The translations under genes and the position numbers were made by a program. This document shows, piece after piece, positions 35,863-46,202 of a stretch of DNA of 64,000 nt. The stretch is from Vibrio sp. VB16. Its GTDB lineage: Bacteria; Pseudomonadota; Gammaproteobacteria; Enterobacterales; Vibrionaceae. The DNA is taken from contig NZ_CP087590.1 of assembly GCF_015594925.2 (NCBI RefSeq), positions 3,348,001-3,412,000 on the forward strand, in the 5' to 3' direction. The stretch's first letter is position 1, and every line of letters starts with the position of its first letter. The notes beneath the pieces were generated by a model. It saw only the letters and a program-made list of their open reading frames with translations. It did not search any database and was not told where the DNA came from.

Positions 35863-38268
35863 TTAAAACAGGTTTGATAATCGATTAATATCCGATTGGA
35901 TCGCGCCGGCGGTTACTTCTCTGCCCGCTCCTGGTCCTCTAATCACCAACGGATTGTCCTTATACCAAGCACTTTCTATCGCAAAGATATTGTCACAGGG
36001 AAGCAAGTTAGCCAAAGCATGCTCTTTATTTAGCGCCTCAATGCCTACGGTTGCTTTACCCCCTTTCTGTAAACGAGCCACATAACGCAGTACTCTATCT
36101 TCACGCTGTGCTTTTTCTAGACGTTCAGCTAGCTGTTCACTTAGCAACTGACCTTGATCGAAAAACTGATCGATGGACAAATCTTTCAACTCGTCCGGAA
36201 CAAGAGACGCCACTTTTACGCTCTCTGGTTCAATCGTCAACCCTGATTCACGCGCCAAAATAATGAGTTTCCGCATTACATCTGAACCGTCTAAATCGCA
36301 ACGAGGATCAGGTTCCGTTAACCCTTGTTGCCAAGCCAATTCAACCAACTCGCTAAATGGAATAGACCCATCAAATTGTTGGAAAAGCCACGATAAAGTA
36401 CCTGAAAATATTCCAGAGAATGCTGTGATTTCATCGCCACTTTCGCGCAAATCACGAACCGTATGATTGATCGGTAACCCTGCACCCACGGTTGCATTAT
36501 ATAGCCAATGACGCCCTGTTTTTGCAAATGCATCCTGTACTTTATGGTAAAACTCACTTGAAGCAGAACCCGCAACTTTATTGGCAGAAATTAGGTGTAA
36601 GCCTTTTTCAGCAATAGTGGGGTATTTCATTGATACCACCTCACTCGCCGTCACGTCGAGTACGATTACCTCATCATACTCTTGTTGGTGACTGAGTTGC
36701 TCTAGCCATTCATTACCATCACTTTCTACTGCTTCATCTTCATAACGACTAAGTACACTCGAGGCCTCAATACCAGCCATATTCATCCAATATGTCTGGC
36801 TACCCACTACACCTATTAATTCAAAACTCATACCTCGACGTTTTTCTATTTCGCCTTTCTGCTTAGCGAATAGTTCTAGCCAACTAGAACCGATATTGCC
36901 TTTACCACATAAAACCAAACCAACTCGCTTTTGTGCCTGAAAGAGTTGAGTGTGGATTCCCTGTACTAAAACAGAGGTATTAGATGTACGTAAAACGGCC
37001 GCTAAACTCAAACCTGATTCCGCTTCACACATAAATTCGACTGGTGCATTTTTTAGCTGCTGATAAAAGCCATGACTATGAATTGGGTTTTTCGTTACAC
37101 CAGCACCAACAGCGGCGACCATTGAATAACCTTCTTTAAGCCGAATATCTGCCTCCGTTGCCGAGTCATGTAGATAACTAAGGGCACCGGATGCGACTTC
37201 TGCTGTGTAGGCAAGAAGCAGCTCGCCTTGATCCGCTTGAACTTCATAAGCCAACGGTTGTAATTGAGCTCGTTGGAGTCTTTGTAGCACTTCTTCTTTG
37301 GCTCTTTCAAATTCATGTGCGTGGCTAAATATCAGCTCAATAAGCAAAACTTCATCAAGAGAGGTTACTATCTTCGCCCCTCTACCTGAAGCCAACACTC
37401 TTTCGATTCTGGTTGAGCCGGCTTCTGGTTGATAGCTGCACCGAAGCTCTAATTCCATCGCACTTTGAGCCACGGGTTGCAGTGTTCTACTATGTAACAC
37501 AGGTGCTGCCAACCTAGCTAGCTCACTGGCCTCATCTAAGCGTAGAAGAGGCAATAAACAAGCATCATTAACCTTTCGAGGATCGGCACTATAGACACCA
37601 CAGACATCGCTCCAAATGGTCACTCGATGAACTTCCGCTAATGCACCAATAACCGTCGCAGAGTAATCAGAACCATTTCGGCCAAGCAAAACCGTATCCC
37701 CTTGACGATTCTTGGCCATAAAACCGGTAATGACTAATCGGTGTTGAGAATGCTGTGCCAATACTTCTTTCAATAATGGCCATGAGCTCGAACGATCAAC
37801 CTCTGGTTGCGTGCCAATGTCCGCTCTCAAAAAGTCACGTGAATCGATAGCGACTGCCGCCATTTTTGCTTGACACAAGAGTTGTGAAAGCAACCTTGAA
37901 GACCAAACTTCCCCAAGCCCAAGAACCTGAGCTTCTTGCTCTATTGTTAATGGGCTTTGTAAATCAGCTAGGGCAGTAAAATCGGTATGAAGATGGTCCA
38001 ACATTTTATTGGGTTCATCAATTAACTGTTGTATCAAATCTGACTGAAATCGACGCAATTCCGTTAGTATTTCATGTGCCGTTCGTCCATCTTTATTTAA
38101 AGCACTCAACCAATGGATGAGTTGATTGGTCGTGTCTCCAGCCGCAGAAACAACAATTAAATCTTCACTTTGAGAGTACTCGGCAAGAATATTTCTTACT
38201 CGTTTATAACACTCTGGATTGGCTAAGCTGCTTCCACCAAATTTATGAAGTTGACGTGTAGCGGTCAT
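35863..38268 (-). CDS. metL: Bifunctional aspartokinase II / homoserine dehydrogenase II
   Basis: First and third enzymes of the methionine branch fused, 801 residues. The kinase domain (about 1-300) opens HKFGGSSLANPECYKRVRNI and has LLGRNGSDYSATV; the dehydrogenase domain (about 455-801) opens VGLVLCGKGNIGSSWLELF and has FSGTLSWLFQQFDG and LTEPDPRCDLDGSDV. The central ACT-like part is diverged, as usual for MetL rather than ThrA. It abuts metB with no gap and should be expressed from its met-box promoter. Confidence 0.95.
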   Translation of the reverse strand: MTATRQLHKFGGSSLANPECYKRVRNILAEYSQSEDLIVVSAAGDTTNQLIHWLSALNKDGRTAHEILTELRRFQSDLIQQLIDEPNKMLDHLHTDFTALADLQSPLTIEQEAQVLGLGEVWSSRLLSQLLCQAKMAAVAIDSRDFLRADIGTQPEVDRSSSWPLLKEVLAQHSQHRLVITGFMAKNRQGDTVLLGRNGSDYSATVIGALAEVHRVTIWSDVCGVYSADPRKVNDACLLPLLRLDEASELARLAAPVLHSRTLQPVAQSAMELELRCSYQPEAGSTRIERVLASGRGAKIVTSLDEVLLIELIFSHAHEFERAKEEVLQRLQRAQLQPLAYEVQADQGELLLAYTAEVASGALSYLHDSATEADIRLKEGYSMVAAVGAGVTKNPIHSHGFYQQLKNAPVEFMCEAESGLSLAAVLRTSNTSVLVQGIHTQLFQAQKRVGLVLCGKGNIGSSWLELFAKQKGEIEKRRGMSFELIGVVGSQTYWMNMAGIEASSVLSRYEDEAVESDGNEWLEQLSHQQEYDEVIVLDVTASEVVSMKYPTIAEKGLHLISANKVAGSASSEFYHKVQDAFAKTGRHWLYNATVGAGLPINHTVRDLRESGDEITAFSGIFSGTLSWLFQQFDGSIPFSELVELAWQQGLTEPDPRCDLDGSDVMRKLIILARESGLTIEPESVKVASLVPDELKDLSIDQFFDQGQLLSEQLAERLEKAQREDRVLRYVARLQKGGKATVGIEALNKEHALANLLPCDNIFAIESAWYKDNPLVIRGPGAGREVTAGAIQSDINRLSNLF

Positions 38269-39435
38269 TTAAGCTGTCTCCTGAACTTTTTTAAATGCAT
38301 TATCAAGATCTTCGATAAGGTCTTCACTATCTTCTAGCCCAACCGATAGCCTTAACAGTGTTTGTGCTATCCCTGCCTCTTTTAAGGCCTCTTCACCCAT
38401 TGCTCGATGTGTCATTGAGGCAGGATGACAGATTAAGCTTTCTACGCCACCAAGTGACTCAGCTAATGAAAAGAGAGATAAAGCGCCAACAAACTCTTCA
38501 AGCTTATCCATCGGGCCATTAAAATCAAAACTCAACATAGAACCAAAACCAGATTGCTGCTTTTTCGCAATTTCGTGGCCCGGGTGATCTGGCAGACTTG
38601 GGTGATATATAGTGCCAACAAGATCTTGTTTTGAGAGAAAAGCTAAGATCTCACGAGAACTCTCTTCATGGATCCTCATTCGAGCGCCTAAGGTTCTTAT
38701 GCCGCGTAACGTCATGTAACTATCAAACGGCGTTCCCGTCGCCCCAATACAATTCCCCCACCAGGCAAGCTCTTCGGCATGCTCTTCTGTCTTGGTAACG
38801 ATAACCCCACCAATCACGTCCGAATGACCATTAATATATTTGGTTGTAGAGTGAATCACAAAATCCGCACCCAGATCTATAGGCTTTTGGTATATAGGTG
38901 TCATGAAGGTATTATCAACCGCGACCAGCGCACCAACAGTGTGCGCTTTCTCGCACGTTTCTTGAATATCAACCACTCTAACCAATGGATTAGATGGTGT
39001 TTCTAGTAGCACCAACTTAGGTTTTTTGGCTAATGCTTCATCCAGTGCGCTTAGATCGGACTGATCAATAAATAAAACGTTAAAGTCCCCTTTTTGAGCC
39101 CGAGTATTAAAAAGTCGATAGGTACCGCCATAACAATCATTCGGTGCAATAATAAGGTCATTAGGCCCAATAAAAGTAGAAACCCAAAGGTTTAGCGCTG
39201 ACGTTCCGCAATTAGTGACTACCGCACCCTTTCCCGACTCTAGATCGGAAAGGGTTTGCTCTAACATGCCCCGATTTGGATTTCCTGAACGGGTATAATC
39301 ATATTTAGGCACATCACCAAAACTTGGAAAGCTATAATTGGTCGACAAGTAAATTGGAGGCACAACGGCATGAAACTGAGAGTCAGATTCAATGCCCGTT
39401 CGAACGGCGATAGTGGCGGGTTTCTTTTGTTTCAT
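38269..39435 (-). CDS. metB: Cystathionine gamma-synthase MetB
   Basis: PLP enzyme forming cystathionine from O-succinylhomoserine and cysteine, 388 residues from the ATG at 39435 (MKQKKPATIAVRTGIESDSQ), chosen over an in-frame ATG at 39471 because AAGGAAAG precedes it and the family begins there. The PLP-lysine is in DFVIHSTTKYINGHSDVIGG, with VVTNCGTSALNLW and ETPSNPLVRVVDI. metB-metL is an operon, divergent from metJ. Confidence 0.96.
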   Translation of the reverse strand: MKQKKPATIAVRTGIESDSQFHAVVPPIYLSTNYSFPSFGDVPKYDYTRSGNPNRGMLEQTLSDLESGKGAVVTNCGTSALNLWVSTFIGPNDLIIAPNDCYGGTYRLFNTRAQKGDFNVLFIDQSDLSALDEALAKKPKLVLLETPSNPLVRVVDIQETCEKAHTVGALVAVDNTFMTPIYQKPIDLGADFVIHSTTKYINGHSDVIGGVIVTKTEEHAEELAWWGNCIGATGTPFDSYMTLRGIRTLGARMRIHEESSREILAFLSKQDLVGTIYHPSLPDHPGHEIAKKQQSGFGSMLSFDFNGPMDKLEEFVGALSLFSLAESLGGVESLICHPASMTHRAMGEEALKEAGIAQTLLRLSVGLEDSEDLIEDLDNAFKKVQETA

Positions 39436-39547
39436 GTGCTGGCTTTCCTTTGCGATCAATTCAGTTTTCATTTTTCTTTATCCGCTAACTATAACTGAAT
39501 CTTGAACGTTAGAATTAATAACAAGACACTTTACTGTTAGTTTTTTA

Positions 39548-39579
39548 AGACGTCAATAGCTCTAGACGTCTATATGTCT
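39548..39579. promoter_or_regulatory. Four tandem met boxes between metB and metJ
   Basis: Contiguous 8-mers AGACGTCA, ATAGCTCT, AGACGTCT and ATATGTCT, the third a perfect consensus. They lie between the divergent metB and metJ genes, so MetJ with S-adenosylmethionine should repress both. Confidence 0.93.
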
Positions 39580-39652
39580 TTGCTTATGGCAGTAAATCCC
39601 GCTAGAATTCTATCCCATAATTGTTTTATGACTATTTTGACAAAGGTGAGCA

Positions 39653-39973
39653 ATGGCTGATTGGAATGGCGAATACATAAGTCCATACGCAGAACATGGA
39701 AAAAAGAGTGAGCAAGTTAAGAAGATCACCGTTTCCATCCCTCTGAAAGTTTTGAAAATTTTGACTGATGAACGAACTCGTCGTCAGATTAATAACCTAC
39801 GACACGCAACGAATAGCGAACTGCTTTGCGAAGCATTCTTGCACGCTTATACAGGTCAACCATTACCAACAGATGAAGATTTGAGAAAAGATCGTCCTGA
39901 TGATATTCCAACTGAAGTTAAAAAATTAATGACAGAAATGGGAATTGAATTTGAAGCGTTTGACGAAGAATAA
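39653..39973 (+). CDS. metJ: Methionine repressor MetJ
   Basis: Ribbon-helix-helix repressor that uses S-adenosylmethionine as corepressor, 106 residues. MADWNGEYISPYAEHGKKSE and the DNA-binding strand QVKKITVSIPLKVLKILTDE are the family signature. Divergent from metBL with four met boxes between, implying autoregulation. Confidence 0.98.
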   Translation: MADWNGEYISPYAEHGKKSEQVKKITVSIPLKVLKILTDERTRRQINNLRHATNSELLCEAFLHAYTGQPLPTDEDLRKDRPDDIPTEVKKLMTEMGIEFEAFDEE

Positions 39974-40048
39974 TTAATCGGTTGGGGGGAAATACTTCAC
40001 CCAATTGAATTATTTACACAAGCGTGATTATTTTTCTATTTACTTAAT

Positions 40049-40098
40049 ACCCATAAACCCGTCATTCCTGATATCACAGGAATGACGGGTTTATGGGT
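40049..40098. repeat. Perfect 22-bp inverted repeat between metJ and malic enzyme
   Basis: A 22-bp arm (ACCCATAAACCCGTCATTCC then TG) matches its reverse complement exactly around ATATCA. It contains the GTCATTCC...GGAATGAC core common in dispersed palindromic elements. It could end both convergent genes, though neither side has a proper T-run. Confidence 0.85.
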
Positions 40099-40133
40099 TA
40101 AAAACGATCAATATGTTCTATTTTGAATCTCTT

Positions 40134-41393
40134 TTAGCACATGTAGTTCTCTGGTAGTTCAATTCTTGCAACACCAGACTCTACTGCTGCTACCGCGACG
40201 GCTTTGGCAACACGTGGAAGCAAGCGTGGGTCCATTGGCTTTGGTATAATATACTCTTTACTGAACTCAAGTTTACTTACCCCAGCAGCCTTCAATACAC
40301 CTTCCGGTACCGGCTCTTTAGTCAATTGACGAATCGCTTCAACGGCGGCCAATTTCATCTCTATGTTTATTTCACTTGCACGCACATCTAACGCACCACG
40401 GAAAATAAATGGAAAGCAGATAACATTGTTTACTTGGTTTGGATAGTCTGAACGACCGGTACCCATAATTAAGTCATTTCTGACTTGGTGAGCAATCTCG
40501 GGTTTAATTTCAGGATCTGGATTTGAACAAGCAAAGACAACGGGTTTATCAGCCATCAATTTCAATGCTTCAGCTGGTAACAAATCTGGCCCTGATACAC
40601 CTAAGAACAGATCAGCGCCTTCTATAACATCCTCCAACGTACGTTTGTCTGTATTGTTAGCGAACATTTTTTTATATTCATTTAGATCTTCACGACGAGT
40701 ATGGATAACGCCTTTGCGATCCAACATGTAGATTTTCTCACGCTGAGCACCACATTTAATCAAAAGTTCCATACATGCTGTAGCGGCCGCACCAGCACCA
40801 AGACAGACGATGGTTGATTCCTCAAGCGTTTTGCCTTGAAGCTCTATAGCATTAAGCATACCTGCTGCTGTAACAATTGCTGTGCCATGTTGATCATCAT
40901 GGAACACAGGTACATCACAACGCTCGATAAGTTGACGTTCAATCTCAAAGCAATCAGGGGCTTTAATATCTTCCAAATTGATGCCACCAAAGGTATCCGC
41001 GATGGCTGCAACTGTATTTACAAACTCTTCAGTAGTCCGATGTTTTACTTCAATATCGATGGCATCTAAATTAGCAAACCGTTTGAAAAGCAGGGCCTTA
41101 CCTTCCATCACTGGTTTTGACGCCATTGGACCTAAGTTACCTAAACCTAAGATAGCAGTACCATTAGATATGACAGCAACCGTATTACCCTTTGCCGTGT
41201 ACTTGTAAACGTTATCAACATTCTGTGCGATCTCCCGCACTGGCTCGGCAACGCCGGGGCTATACGCCAGCGCTAGATCTTCAGCAGAATCTGCAGGTTT
41301 AGTGAGTGCTACCGCCGTCTTACCTGGAGTCGGGTAAGCGTGATAATTAAGTGCTTGTTGACGAAAGTCATCTTGTTGGTTGTCTTCGGACAT
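40134..41393 (-). CDS. Malic enzyme (NAD(P)-dependent, oxaloacetate-decarboxylating)
   Basis: Decarboxylates malate to pyruvate, 419 residues, the short single-domain type. Motifs are ALAYSPGVAEPVREI, the metal/substrate segment LEDIKAPDCFEIE with VPVFHDDQHGTAIV, and the nucleotide-binding VCLGAGAAATACMELL. MaeB-type E. coli enzymes carry an extra phosphotransacetylase domain that is absent here, hence no symbol. Monocistronic and convergent with metJ. Confidence 0.94.
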   Translation of the reverse strand: MSEDNQQDDFRQQALNYHAYPTPGKTAVALTKPADSAEDLALAYSPGVAEPVREIAQNVDNVYKYTAKGNTVAVISNGTAILGLGNLGPMASKPVMEGKALLFKRFANLDAIDIEVKHRTTEEFVNTVAAIADTFGGINLEDIKAPDCFEIERQLIERCDVPVFHDDQHGTAIVTAAGMLNAIELQGKTLEESTIVCLGAGAAATACMELLIKCGAQREKIYMLDRKGVIHTRREDLNEYKKMFANNTDKRTLEDVIEGADLFLGVSGPDLLPAEALKLMADKPVVFACSNPDPEIKPEIAHQVRNDLIMGTGRSDYPNQVNNVICFPFIFRGALDVRASEINIEMKLAAVEAIRQLTKEPVPEGVLKAAGVSKLEFSKEYIIPKPMDPRLLPRVAKAVAVAAVESGVARIELPENYMC

Positions 41394-41520
41394 CAGATTT
41401 ATTTCCAGTTGTAATTGGCAGGGGAGGTTTTTAGTATTCAGATAGATAGTAAATGATCACGACAAAACTTCCTACATAGAAAAAGGTTTAAGTCATAAAG
41501 TTTATTTTTATTGTGAGATC

Positions 41521-41550
41521 AAAAAAAGGACGCATAAGCGTCCTTTTTTA
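41521..41550 (-). terminator. Terminator of rpmE
   Basis: GGACGC-ATAA-GCGTCC flanked by A-run and T-run, 20 bp after the rpmE stop. Confidence 0.92.
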
Positions 41551-41571
41551 TTCGGAATTACAACATAGCAA

Positions 41572-41787
41572 TTACTTGCTAGATAGTGCACCGAAACGTT
41601 TGTTGAAGCGATCTACACGTCCGCCAGTATCAACGTTACGTTGCTTACCAGTGTAGAACGGGTGACATTTGTCACATACGTCTAGGTGGATAGATTCTTT
41701 TGCAAGAGTTGAGTTAAACTCAAAAGAATTACCGCAAGAACAAGTTGCGCTAACTGCTTTGTATTCTGGGTGGATACCTGTTTTCAT
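41572..41787 (-). CDS. rpmE: 50S ribosomal protein L31, zinc-binding form
   Basis: Large-subunit protein, 71 residues starting MKTGIHPEYKAVSATCSCGN. Cys16, Cys18, Cys38 and Cys41 form the zinc site, so this is the C+ paralogue. A zinc-free copy under Zur control may exist elsewhere. Divergent from priA, as in E. coli. Confidence 0.98.
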   Translation of the reverse strand: MKTGIHPEYKAVSATCSCGNSFEFNSTLAKESIHLDVCDKCHPFYTGKQRNVDTGGRVDRFNKRFGALSSK

Positions 41788-42106
41788 GGGAAAACCTCAT
41801 TATAGGCCGTGTCGCCATTCGATTCTAAGCCGAACACCACACGTATTTACACAAATTGGCATAAATTGATATACCGTCAAGGCGCAGTATATTAATGAAA
41901 CAAGACATTGGAATCAACTCATTTGAATCTTTTTTCAACAAATTCTTCTTTTCGCGCCTAAATGACTCACTCTGCGCACATATTGTGTCTACCACCTCCC
42001 CCTAGTGATATGACACTTTCGTTCCAGTCAATGAGCATCTCTCGTAATTACATTGCGCATCAACTACACTATCCCCTCGTTTCATTAAGCTGACTACTCA
42101 TCAATA
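41788..42106. other. Intergenic region rpmE/priA
   Basis: 319 bp without a gene, holding the divergent promoters of rpmE and priA. I saw no repeat or operator worth a call. Confidence 0.6.
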
Positions 42107-44308
42107 ATGCGTCCAACCATTGCTCAAATTGCCCTACCAGTGCCGCTAGACAAGAGGTTTGATTATCTCATTCAAGCTCATCAATTTCCGGTTATCGGTG
42201 GTCGTGTATCCGTTTCATTTGGTAGACAAACGCTTGTTGGAATAGTTACTGCTATGGTTCATCAGTCCGACTTCCCAATAAATCAGCTAAAAAGCATCAA
42301 GCAAGTATTGGATGTCGAACCTATTTGGCCAGATAATCTTTACACACTTCTTAATTGGTGCAGTCAGTTCTACCAATACCCTTTGGGCGAAACTCTTAGT
42401 AATGCGCTACCAACGGCTCTAAGAAAGGGCAAAGCTGCTGAATTTGCCTCGCTTATAGAATGGCAGATCACTGAAACTGGCAGAAATCAATTAATGAGTG
42501 GGCTTGGTCGCGCCGTGAAACAAGCCAAGGTAATGCACTTACTTGAAAATGGTTCGATAACACATCAACAAATGATTGATGAAGCGATCTCCAGTTCAGT
42601 GTTAAAAACCTTAGATGAAAAAGGTTGGATTGTTTCTACAGAAACAAAACCCAAGACGGATCGTTGGCTAGAGGAACTAGAAAATGCAGGTGAAAAACCA
42701 AAATTAAACGAAGAACAAGCGGTCGCTATCGCCACAGTGAACAGCAATAACAACTTTGGTTGTTATCTATTAGAAGGCGTAACAGGATCCGGAAAAACAG
42801 AGGTTTATCTGAATCTGATCAAACCTATTTTAGACGCTGGCAAGCAGGCCCTAGTTCTGGTCCCCGAGATAGGACTCACACCTCAGACCATCAATCGATT
42901 CAAAAGAAGGTTCAATGTTCCTGTTGCCGTTATTCATTCTGGATTAAATGACACAGAAAGGCTCAATGCTTGGTTATCAGCAAGAGAAAAACAAGCCGGC
43001 ATTGTTATCGGTACCCGCTCCGCATTACTGACTCCGTTTAAAGATCTCGGCATTATTATTGTCGATGAAGAGCACGACACGTCTTATAAACAACAAGATA
43101 GCCTTCGGTATCACGCTCGAGATGTGGCCATAATGCGAGCTCATAAAGAAAATATCCCTATTGTTTTAGGCTCGGCCACACCTTGCTTTGAAACCTTGCA
43201 AAATGCCATATCAGGCAAATATCATCATCTTATATTAAGTAAACGAGCAGGTAATGCCCTACCAGCTACACATAAAGTATTGGATATAAAAGGACTCTAT
43301 TTGGAGGGCGGATTATCGGCGCCTCTAATTGCTGAAATGAGAAAGCACTTAGCGTCGGGCAATCAAGTAATGCTATTTCTAAACCGTAGAGGGTTCTCTC
43401 CTGCATTAATGTGTCATGAGTGCGGATGGATAGCGGACTGTAAAAGGTGCGATGCATACTACACCTACCATCAAAATAAAAATGAAATGCGATGCCATCA
43501 TTGCGGCTCTCAACGCCCAGTAGTTAGTCAATGCCAAGGCTGTGGTTCGACGCAACTCGTCACGGTAGGCGTGGGCACTGAACAATTGGAGCAACAACTC
43601 GAATCACTATTTCCTGAATTTAAAACATTACGGATCGATCGCGATAGCACAAGACGAAAAGGCTCATTGGAAGCGGCATTAAAGAGCATTCGGAACAATG
43701 AAGTTCAAATACTGATTGGCACTCAGATGCTCGCCAAAGGCCACCACTTCCCTGATGTCACTTTAGTCGGTTTACTTGATGTGGATGGTTCTTTATTCAG
43801 CAGCGATTTTCGAGCCTCAGAGCGATTAGCTCAACTCTTTATTCAGGTTGCAGGTAGAGCGGGTAGAGCAAGTAAACCAGGTGAAGTGTTATTACAAACA
43901 CACCACCCAGAACACCCTTTATTACAAGCACTTCTCTACAAAGATTACCACCACTTCGCACAAACTGCGTTGCTAGAAAGGAAGCGAGCGATGCTCCCAC
44001 CTTTCACCTATCTAACGCTATTTAGAGCGGAAGCAAATAACAGTGATTTGGTAGAAGATTTTTTGAGACAGGTCAGACATACACTTGAGTCCAATCCATT
44101 ATTTGACAACTATTCTATGATCATGGGACCCACACCTGCACCTCTAGCAAAAAGGGCAGGGAAAGCGCGATGGCAACTCCTACTGCAAACGCCACACAGA
44201 AGCACTATGCAAAAGCTTTTACATAGTGCAAAGGCAGCCATACAGTTGTTACCTTTAGCCAAGAAAGTTCGCTGGTCTATAGATATAGAACCCCAAGACT
44301 TAAGCTGA
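42107..44308 (+). CDS. priA: Primosomal replication restart helicase PriA
   Basis: 3'-to-5' helicase that reloads the replisome at stalled forks, 733 residues. The N-terminal 3'-DNA-binding domain starts AQIALPVPLDKRFDYLIQAH, Walker A is GVTGSGKTEVY (about 224-234), Walker B is VDEEHDTSYKQQDS. The zinc region has CHECGWIADCKRCDAYYTYH and CHHCGSQRPVVSQCQGCGST, eight cysteines. AGRAGRASKPGEVLLQT is the helicase motif VI. Full length. Confidence 0.98.
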   Translation: MRPTIAQIALPVPLDKRFDYLIQAHQFPVIGGRVSVSFGRQTLVGIVTAMVHQSDFPINQLKSIKQVLDVEPIWPDNLYTLLNWCSQFYQYPLGETLSNALPTALRKGKAAEFASLIEWQITETGRNQLMSGLGRAVKQAKVMHLLENGSITHQQMIDEAISSSVLKTLDEKGWIVSTETKPKTDRWLEELENAGEKPKLNEEQAVAIATVNSNNNFGCYLLEGVTGSGKTEVYLNLIKPILDAGKQALVLVPEIGLTPQTINRFKRRFNVPVAVIHSGLNDTERLNAWLSAREKQAGIVIGTRSALLTPFKDLGIIIVDEEHDTSYKQQDSLRYHARDVAIMRAHKENIPIVLGSATPCFETLQNAISGKYHHLILSKRAGNALPATHKVLDIKGLYLEGGLSAPLIAEMRKHLASGNQVMLFLNRRGFSPALMCHECGWIADCKRCDAYYTYHQNKNEMRCHHCGSQRPVVSQCQGCGSTQLVTVGVGTEQLEQQLESLFPEFKTLRIDRDSTRRKGSLEAALKSIRNNEVQILIGTQMLAKGHHFPDVTLVGLLDVDGSLFSSDFRASERLAQLFIQVAGRAGRASKPGEVLLQTHHPEHPLLQALLYKDYHHFAQTALLERKRAMLPPFTYLTLFRAEANNSDLVEDFLRQVRHTLESNPLFDNYSMIMGPTPAPLAKRAGKARWQLLLQTPHRSTMQKLLHSAKAAIQLLPLAKKVRWSIDIEPQDLS

Positions 44309-44488
44309 TGATTCATCAGTCGAATGTATCGTGCTTTTTATATTCGCCAATGCGACAAAGCTCACACAACTTATGCAAAATTTGTTACTCTACCCGTAAA
44401 TTACATTTCTCTAAAGCAATACACTTAGAGCATAAACATATAGTTACATAACAGTTATCATCGTTAGGATATCAGAGGTTAATTATTT

Positions 44489-45493
44489 ATGGCGACAATG
44501 AAGGATGTTGCCCAGCTTGCGGGTGTTTCAACCGCTACGGTCTCTCGCGCTTTAATGAACCCAGAAAAAGTTTCTGCGTCAACTAGAAAACGTGTAGAAG
44601 ACGCTGTACTAGAAGCTGGATATTCCCCAAACTCTTTAGCTCGAAATCTCCGTAGGAATGAATCAAAGACAATTATCACCATTGTTCCGGATATTTGTGA
44701 CCCATATTTTACAGAGATCATTCGTGGTATTGAAGACGCAGCGATGGAACATGGTTATCTAGTTCTACTTGGTGATAGCGGCAAACAGCAAAAAAGAGAA
44801 AGCTCTTTCGTTAATCTGGTTTTTACTAAACAAGCTGACGGCATGTTACTGCTTGGCACCGATTTACCATTCGATGTCAGTAAACCTGAACAAAAAAATC
44901 TCCCTCCTCTGGTAATGGCTTGTGAATACGCTCCGGAATTAGAACTACCAACCGTGCATATTGATAATTTAACATCGGCATTTGAAGCGGTTAATTATCT
45001 AACCCAAATGGGTCACAAAAAAATTGCGCAAATTTCTGGTCCAGAAAAGGCAGCGTTATGTAAATTCCGACATCAAGGTTATCAGCAAGCTTTACGTAGA
45101 GCCGGAATAGCACTCAATTCAACTTACACCACTCAAAGTAATTTCACCTTTGAAGGTGGCGCTAAAGCACTTAGAAAACTACTTTCATTACCAGACGCGC
45201 CAACAGCCATATTTTGCCACAACGATACCATGGCGATTGGTGCAATACAGGAAGCGAAAAAACTGGGCTTGCGTGTGCCTCAAGATCTGTCAGTGGTTGG
45301 TTTTGATGATATTCAATTTTCTCAATATTGTGATCCTCCATTAACCACGGTATCTCAACCTCGTTACGAGATTGGGCGTCAAGCAATGTTAATGATGCTA
45401 GAGCTACTTAAAGGTAGAGATGTAAGAGCGGGTTCAAGATTACTTGAGACAAAACTCGTTATCAGAAATAGCGCGGCTCCCCCTAGAGCCTAG
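44489..45493 (+). CDS. cytR: CytR nucleoside-utilisation repressor
   Basis: LacI-family regulator, 334 residues. The HTH MATMKDVAQLAGVSTATVSR and hinge/core TIITIVPDICDPYFTEIIRG match CytR, which in other vibrios also influences biofilm and competence. The priA-cytR-ftsN order confirms identity. The GATDTQ-type effector pocket is not resolvable by eye. Confidence 0.95.
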   Translation: MATMKDVAQLAGVSTATVSRALMNPEKVSASTRKRVEDAVLEAGYSPNSLARNLRRNESKTIITIVPDICDPYFTEIIRGIEDAAMEHGYLVLLGDSGKQQKRESSFVNLVFTKQADGMLLLGTDLPFDVSKPEQKNLPPLVMACEYAPELELPTVHIDNLTSAFEAVNYLTQMGHKKIAQISGPEKAALCKFRHQGYQQALRRAGIALNSTYTTQSNFTFEGGAKALRKLLSLPDAPTAIFCHNDTMAIGAIQEAKKLGLRVPQDLSVVGFDDIQFSQYCDPPLTTVSQPRYEIGRQAMLMMLELLKGRDVRAGSRLLETKLVIRNSAAPPRA

Positions 45494-45624
45494 TGATTCA
45501 ATCTGAATTAGAGATCTCTAGTTCACTCTCGAGCGGTGCTTTAAGGCCCCGCTTTTTAAACTACAATTGTCTTCCAGATACATTTTGGATTACCATATTG
45601 ATACCTAAATTTGGCTGACATGTT

Positions 45625-46173
45625 ATGGCAAATAGAGATTACGTAAAACGGGGCCAAGGCACTCGTAAAAGCACAAGAAGCAAAAAGGCACCTACAAGAA
45701 AACCGTGGAAAGCGGGTTTACTCGCCGTCCTTTTATTAGGAGGGTTTGGTTATGGCCTATATATTCTGAGTAATGATCCTGAGCCCCCTATTCCACCTGA
45801 AGCGAAGCAAACGTCTAAACCTAAGACGACAACCAAAAAGAAAACCAGTTTGCCAGAATTGCCCAAAGAAGAATGGGATTATGTGAAATCTCTACCGAAC
45901 AAAGAGATTGAAGTGGAAGCAAAAAAACAAGTCGTATCAACCATTCCATATATTATGCAATGCGGTGCCTTTAAGTCGCTGAGCCAGGCAGAAGAACGTA
46001 AAGTTAATATTGCCTTTCAGGGCATCAGCAGCAAAATTCGCAAAAAAGAAGGCAGCAGTTGGTATAAGGTGGTTTTGGGGCCATATAAGCTCAAACGAAA
46101 CGCTGAAAAAGACAAGCACGCATTACAAAGAGCCAAGATTGAACCTTGTGCTATTTGGAAAGAAACCCAATAA
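45625..46173 (+). CDS. ftsN: Cell division protein FtsN
   Basis: Divisome activator anchored in the inner membrane, 182 residues. It has a basic cytoplasmic N-terminus, one membrane segment at about 30-49 (AGLLAVLLLGGFGYGLYILS), a Pro/Lys/Thr-rich linker and a C-terminal SPOR peptidoglycan-binding domain (about 105-182, IMQCGAFKSLSQAEERKVN, YKVVLGPYKLKRNAE). Shorter linker than E. coli FtsN (319), as usual in Vibrio. Confidence 0.93.
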   Translation: MANRDYVKRGQGTRKSTRSKKAPTRKPWKAGLLAVLLLGGFGYGLYILSNDPEPPIPPEAKQTSKPKTTTKKKTSLPELPKEEWDYVKSLPNKEIEVEAKKQVVSTIPYIMQCGAFKSLSQAEERKVNIAFQGISSKIRKKEGSSWYKVVLGPYKLKRNAEKDKHALQRAKIEPCAIWKETQ

Positions 46174-46202
46174 GCGACGCAAAAACAAAATATTATCCCC
46201 CC

